Shown here: positions 62,466 to 64,000 of the stretch, one piece after another
Layout of the letters: each line of letters begins with the position of its first letter
Position numbering within the stretch: position 1 is the first letter of the stretch
Assembly: GCA_002256435.1 (NCBI GenBank)
Contig: NKJC01000001.1
Coordinates: 1,488,001 to 1,552,000, forward strand
DNA length: 64,000 nucleotides
From: Chitinophagaceae bacterium BSSC1
Lineage (GTDB): Bacteria; Bacteroidota; Bacteroidia; Chitinophagales; Chitinophagaceae
Reading direction: 5' to 3'
Program-made: the position numbers and the translations under genes
The notes under the pieces: generated by a model
What the model was told of the DNA's origin: nothing
Seen by the model: the letters and a program-made list of their open reading frames with translations, nothing else
Databases searched by the model: none

Positions 62466-62481
62466 ATCATTTGCAAATGAT
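62466..62481. repeat. Perfect 16-bp palindrome after the sulfatase gene
   Basis: ATCATTTGCAAATGAT is identical on both strands and has no loop. No T-run follows. Its role is not known; an operator or a chance match are both possible. The rest of 62458-62862 holds terminator, repeat element C and A+T-rich sequence with no gene. Confidence 0.5.
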
Positions 62482-62566
62482 GGATTAAGACTTGAGATTT
62501 GGAAGAGCTTCAGAAATTTCTTCTGGTCAGATCAACCTCAACTTCATGTCTAAAGGTTGCGACTGA

Positions 62567-62659
62567 TACTTGTTTTTCGGCCGTTTAAAAAAGGCCGTTT
62601 TTTATACACGTTCTAGTATAAAAATGGACTTTAATTTATTTTCTCAAAAACTAAGTGTA
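62567..62659. repeat. Repeat element C: single inverted hairpin unit with terminal inverted repeats
   Basis: One unit, TATACACGTTCTAGTATA (62603-62620), is the exact reverse complement of the consensus unit of elements A and B. It is framed by TACTTGTTTTTCGG (62567-62580) and, inward on the minus strand, TACACTTAGTTTTTGAG (62643-62659), which resemble the ends of A and B. It is the minimal form of the element, in reverse orientation. Confidence 0.75.
62578..62603 (+). terminator. Weak rho-independent terminator inside element C
   Basis: CGGCC (62578-62582) pairs with GGCCG (62593-62597), extendable by TTT/AAA, and is followed by a T-run. It could end sulfatase transcription. The stem is short. 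Confidence 0.45.
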
Positions 62660-62849
62660 CTCCGCCAAAATCGTCTCCTACAATCAGGTGTTTTACGCAA
62701 TCAAATTGGGTGTTTTAGCCCTTGACAGCACTTTTTATGAAATGTACTTTTACTGGTATGATTTATTGACTAACTACATTGATTTATAATAAGTTGTTCA
62801 TCAAAATTGACTACTAGTATGTTGGAATTCAAAAAATATATCAAAAATA

Positions 62850-62871
62850 AAGTTTCCTTATAATGAAACTT
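62850..62871. promoter_or_regulatory. Inverted repeat over the toxin start codon, candidate TA operator
   Basis: AAGTTTC (62850-62856) and GAAACTT (62865-62871) form a perfect 7-bp inverted repeat with an 8-base spacer. It overlaps the ATG of the toxin gene, where the toxin-antitoxin complex typically represses its own promoter. Confidence 0.4.
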
Positions 62872-63246
62872 ATATTTAATTTTAACTCAGAGGATGCTGA
62901 TTTTGAAAATTCAAAATTCAAGGTTGTTTTTTTGGAAGACGCTTTTGTTTTTTTGAAAGGACTTCCAGTTAAGCATGCACAAAAAATTCTTCAAGGGATT
63001 AGGAAGTCACAGCTTGGTAATGATTCAGTATTCTTTAAAAAAATTGATTCAGATATTTGGGAATTTAGAACCCTTTATCAAGGCTTACAATACAGACTAT
63101 TAGCTTTTTGGGATAAAAGAGATAAGAATAATACATTAGTTATAGTAACTCATGGCTTTATAAAGAAACAAAGTAAAGTGCCTGATTTACAAATTAAACG
63201 TGCAATTACTATTAGGCTTCTTTATTTTAAAAATTTGACGCAATGA
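62863..63246 (+). CDS. RelE/HigB-like toxin of a type II TA pair
   Basis: This 127-residue protein resembles the phage-derived Gp49-like/HigB family of RelE-type mRNA interferases: KVVFLEDAFVFLKGLPVKHAQKILQ, FKKIDSDIWEFRTLYQGLQYRLLAFWDK and IVTHGFIKKQSKVP are diagnostic. Catalytic basic residues (R and K around EFR and HGFIKK) are present. An N-terminal extension of about 18 residues (MKLIFNFNSEDADFENSK) precedes the domain. The following gene overlaps by four bases and encodes an XRE protein, giving a toxin-first TA operon. The DNA is A+T-rich. Confidence 0.87.
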   Translation: MKLIFNFNSEDADFENSKFKVVFLEDAFVFLKGLPVKHAQKILQGIRKSQLGNDSVFFKKIDSDIWEFRTLYQGLQYRLLAFWDKRDKNNTLVIVTHGFIKKQSKVPDLQIKRAITIRLLYFKNLTQ

Positions 63247-63593
63247 AAAAGTATTCACTAGAAGAAGTGCAAGATTCCATAGTTGGTAAAAAGGGGAGTA
63301 GAAGTCGTAACGATTTTGAACTTGAATTATCTTTGGACCAAATTGGTTTTAAAATCAAACAAGTGAGAATTGAAAAAAACTTGACTCAAGAAGCACTTGG
63401 AAAATTGGTTGGGGTTCAAAAGGCCCAAATTTCTAAATTGGAATCTAATTCAAGTAATGCATCTATTTCTACCATTGTTCGAGTATTTAAAGCAATGAAT
63501 GCCACTGTGCATTTTAAAGTAGAAATGAATACTAATAAAAGTAACAATCAATTAAGGAAAAGATTTTCTGCAATTCAGCACTTAGAAGCTTAA
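63243..63593 (+). CDS. XRE-family HTH antitoxin
   Basis: This 116-residue protein has a central helix-turn-helix (about residues 42-90: IKQVRIEKNLTQEALGKLVG with VQKAQISKLESN) and flexible charged ends. As the downstream partner of a RelE/HigB-like toxin, overlapping by four bases, it should neutralise the toxin and repress the operon by binding the promoter palindrome. The HTH is more similar to regular XRE proteins than to the HigA/VapI-type protein at 880-1173, so the two are not a duplicated pair. Confidence 0.9.
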   Translation: MKKYSLEEVQDSIVGKKGSRSRNDFELELSLDQIGFKIKQVRIEKNLTQEALGKLVGVQKAQISKLESNSSNASISTIVRVFKAMNATVHFKVEMNTNKSNNQLRKRFSAIQHLEA

Positions 63594-63599
63594 ATAATT

Positions 63600-64000
63600 C
63601 TAAAACTTAATCTTCCGTTTGCAGATATATCCCCACCAAAGAATATATGCCGCAATGGTTCGGTAGGGTTCCCAGGCTTGGGCAATGGTAAGGGCTTCTT
63701 CTTTACTTAAATGAGTTAGACCCTTGATTTCTTTGAGGCGGTTCATGAGTGCAATATCGCCCGTGGGGAAGTGATTGGGGCGGTGTAGGGCCATCATCAA
63801 ATACACGTCTACGGTCCAGTCTCCAATGCCTTTGATTTTTTTGAGTTCTATTCTAATGGTTGCGTCATCCAGTTGATTCAACTTTTTCAAATTGAGGGTT
63901 TTGTCTGTAATGGCCTGCGCCAATGCACGGGCATAGACCATTTTCTGTCTACTAAAATAACAGGCGCGCATTTCTTCATCAGAAAGCGATAATAAAATGG
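63600..64000 (-). CDS. DNA-3-methyladenine glycosylase II (AlkA-like), C-terminal part
   Basis: This gene runs off the right edge, so only the 3' portion is present (about 133 residues of roughly 200-280). The helix-hairpin-helix is LKKIKGIGDWTVDVYLM and the catalytic aspartate follows in FPTGDIALMNRLKEI, both HhH-GPD glycosylase landmarks. The visible start of the reading frame continues upstream (ILLSLSDEEMRACYFSRQK), so the ATG at 63971 is internal. It removes alkylated purines in base excision repair and is cytoplasmic. It converges with the antitoxin gene, six bases apart. Confidence 0.88.
   Translation of the reverse strand, partial: ILLSLSDEEMRACYFSRQKMVYARALAQAITDKTLNLKKLNQLDDATIRIELKKIKGIGDWTVDVYLMMALHRPNHFPTGDIALMNRLKEIKGLTHLSKEEALTIAQAWEPYRTIAAYILWWGYICKRKIKF

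Noticed and set aside
1-64000. tRNA, rRNA, prophage or insertion sequence
   Set aside because: I looked through the intergenic regions for cloverleaf-like segments, transposase ORFs and integrase motifs and found none; a dedicated tRNA scan was not possible.

Overview
The window looks like chromosome from a Bacteroidota bacterium, probably a member of the Chitinophagaceae or a close relative (inference, no search was run). Evidence: moderate-to-low GC, almost no Shine-Dalgarno sequences, promoters of the Bacteroidota type (TTTG, about 19-21 bases, TANNTTTG), SpII/SpI signal peptides throughout, a 7TMR-DISM hybrid kinase, LPS genes with a Kdo 8-oxidase, and many tightly packed short operons. 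No rRNA, tRNA, prophage, insertion sequence or CRISPR array was found.

Layout. 1-8.8 kb: 3' part of dnaN, an orphan HigA-like regulator, a fatty acid hydroxylase, then a plus-strand run of kdsB, sugar transporter, secreted GH32 fructan hydrolase and kdnB, followed by a lipoprotein hydrolase and a one-domain asparaginase. 8.8-14.7 kb (minus): hybrid sensor kinase, OmpA-type lipoprotein, acyl-CoA ligase and acyltransferase. 14.9-19.5 kb (plus): unknown protein, LytS-type kinase, gmk, SDR enzyme, M20 amidohydrolase. 19.7-24.8 kb (minus): M16 protease, lysS, pseudouridine synthase. 25.2-26.8 kb: an LpxD-like acyltransferase and a repeat-rich region. 26.8-30.6 kb (minus): two thioredoxin-like proteins, an NAD-dependent epimerase, a Fur-family regulator and a SCO protein, with a divergent merC gene. 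31-38.2 kb (minus): one long directon rlmD - rhomboid - rhomboid pseudoprotease - two membrane endo/exonuclease/phosphatase proteins - cysteine leader peptide - cysS. 38.2-43.2 kb: thioredoxin, metF, lptB, GH3 enzyme. 43.2-47.1 kb: membrane GT-C-like protein and an ABC transporter pair diverging around a repeat array. 47.2-57.4 kb (plus): fabG, a bicarbonate module (SulP plus beta-carbonic anhydrase), a three-gene type I secretion-like exporter, and a secreted CocE/S15 hydrolase. 57.5-61 kb: an A+T-rich accessory module of Nudix, PLD-SF2 helicase-DUF3427 and zinc ribbon. 61-64 kb: sulfatase, a RelE-like/XRE toxin-antitoxin pair and the C-terminal part of an AlkA glycosylase.

The two most unusual signals are not conventional genes. 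First, a 14-codon leader ORF ending in seven consecutive cysteine codons lies directly upstream of cysS, and its cysteine-codon run can pair with a downstream segment, which looks like cysteine-tRNA attenuation. Second, a dispersed repeat element occurs three times. It has imperfect terminal inverted repeats (TACTAG/TACTTG followed by TTTTTCG) and contains one, five or eight copies of an 18-bp hairpin unit (TATACTAGAACGTGTATA and variants) spaced 34-36 bp apart. The Nudix-helicase module and a palindrome lying in the merC promoter next to a Fur-family gene are further candidates.
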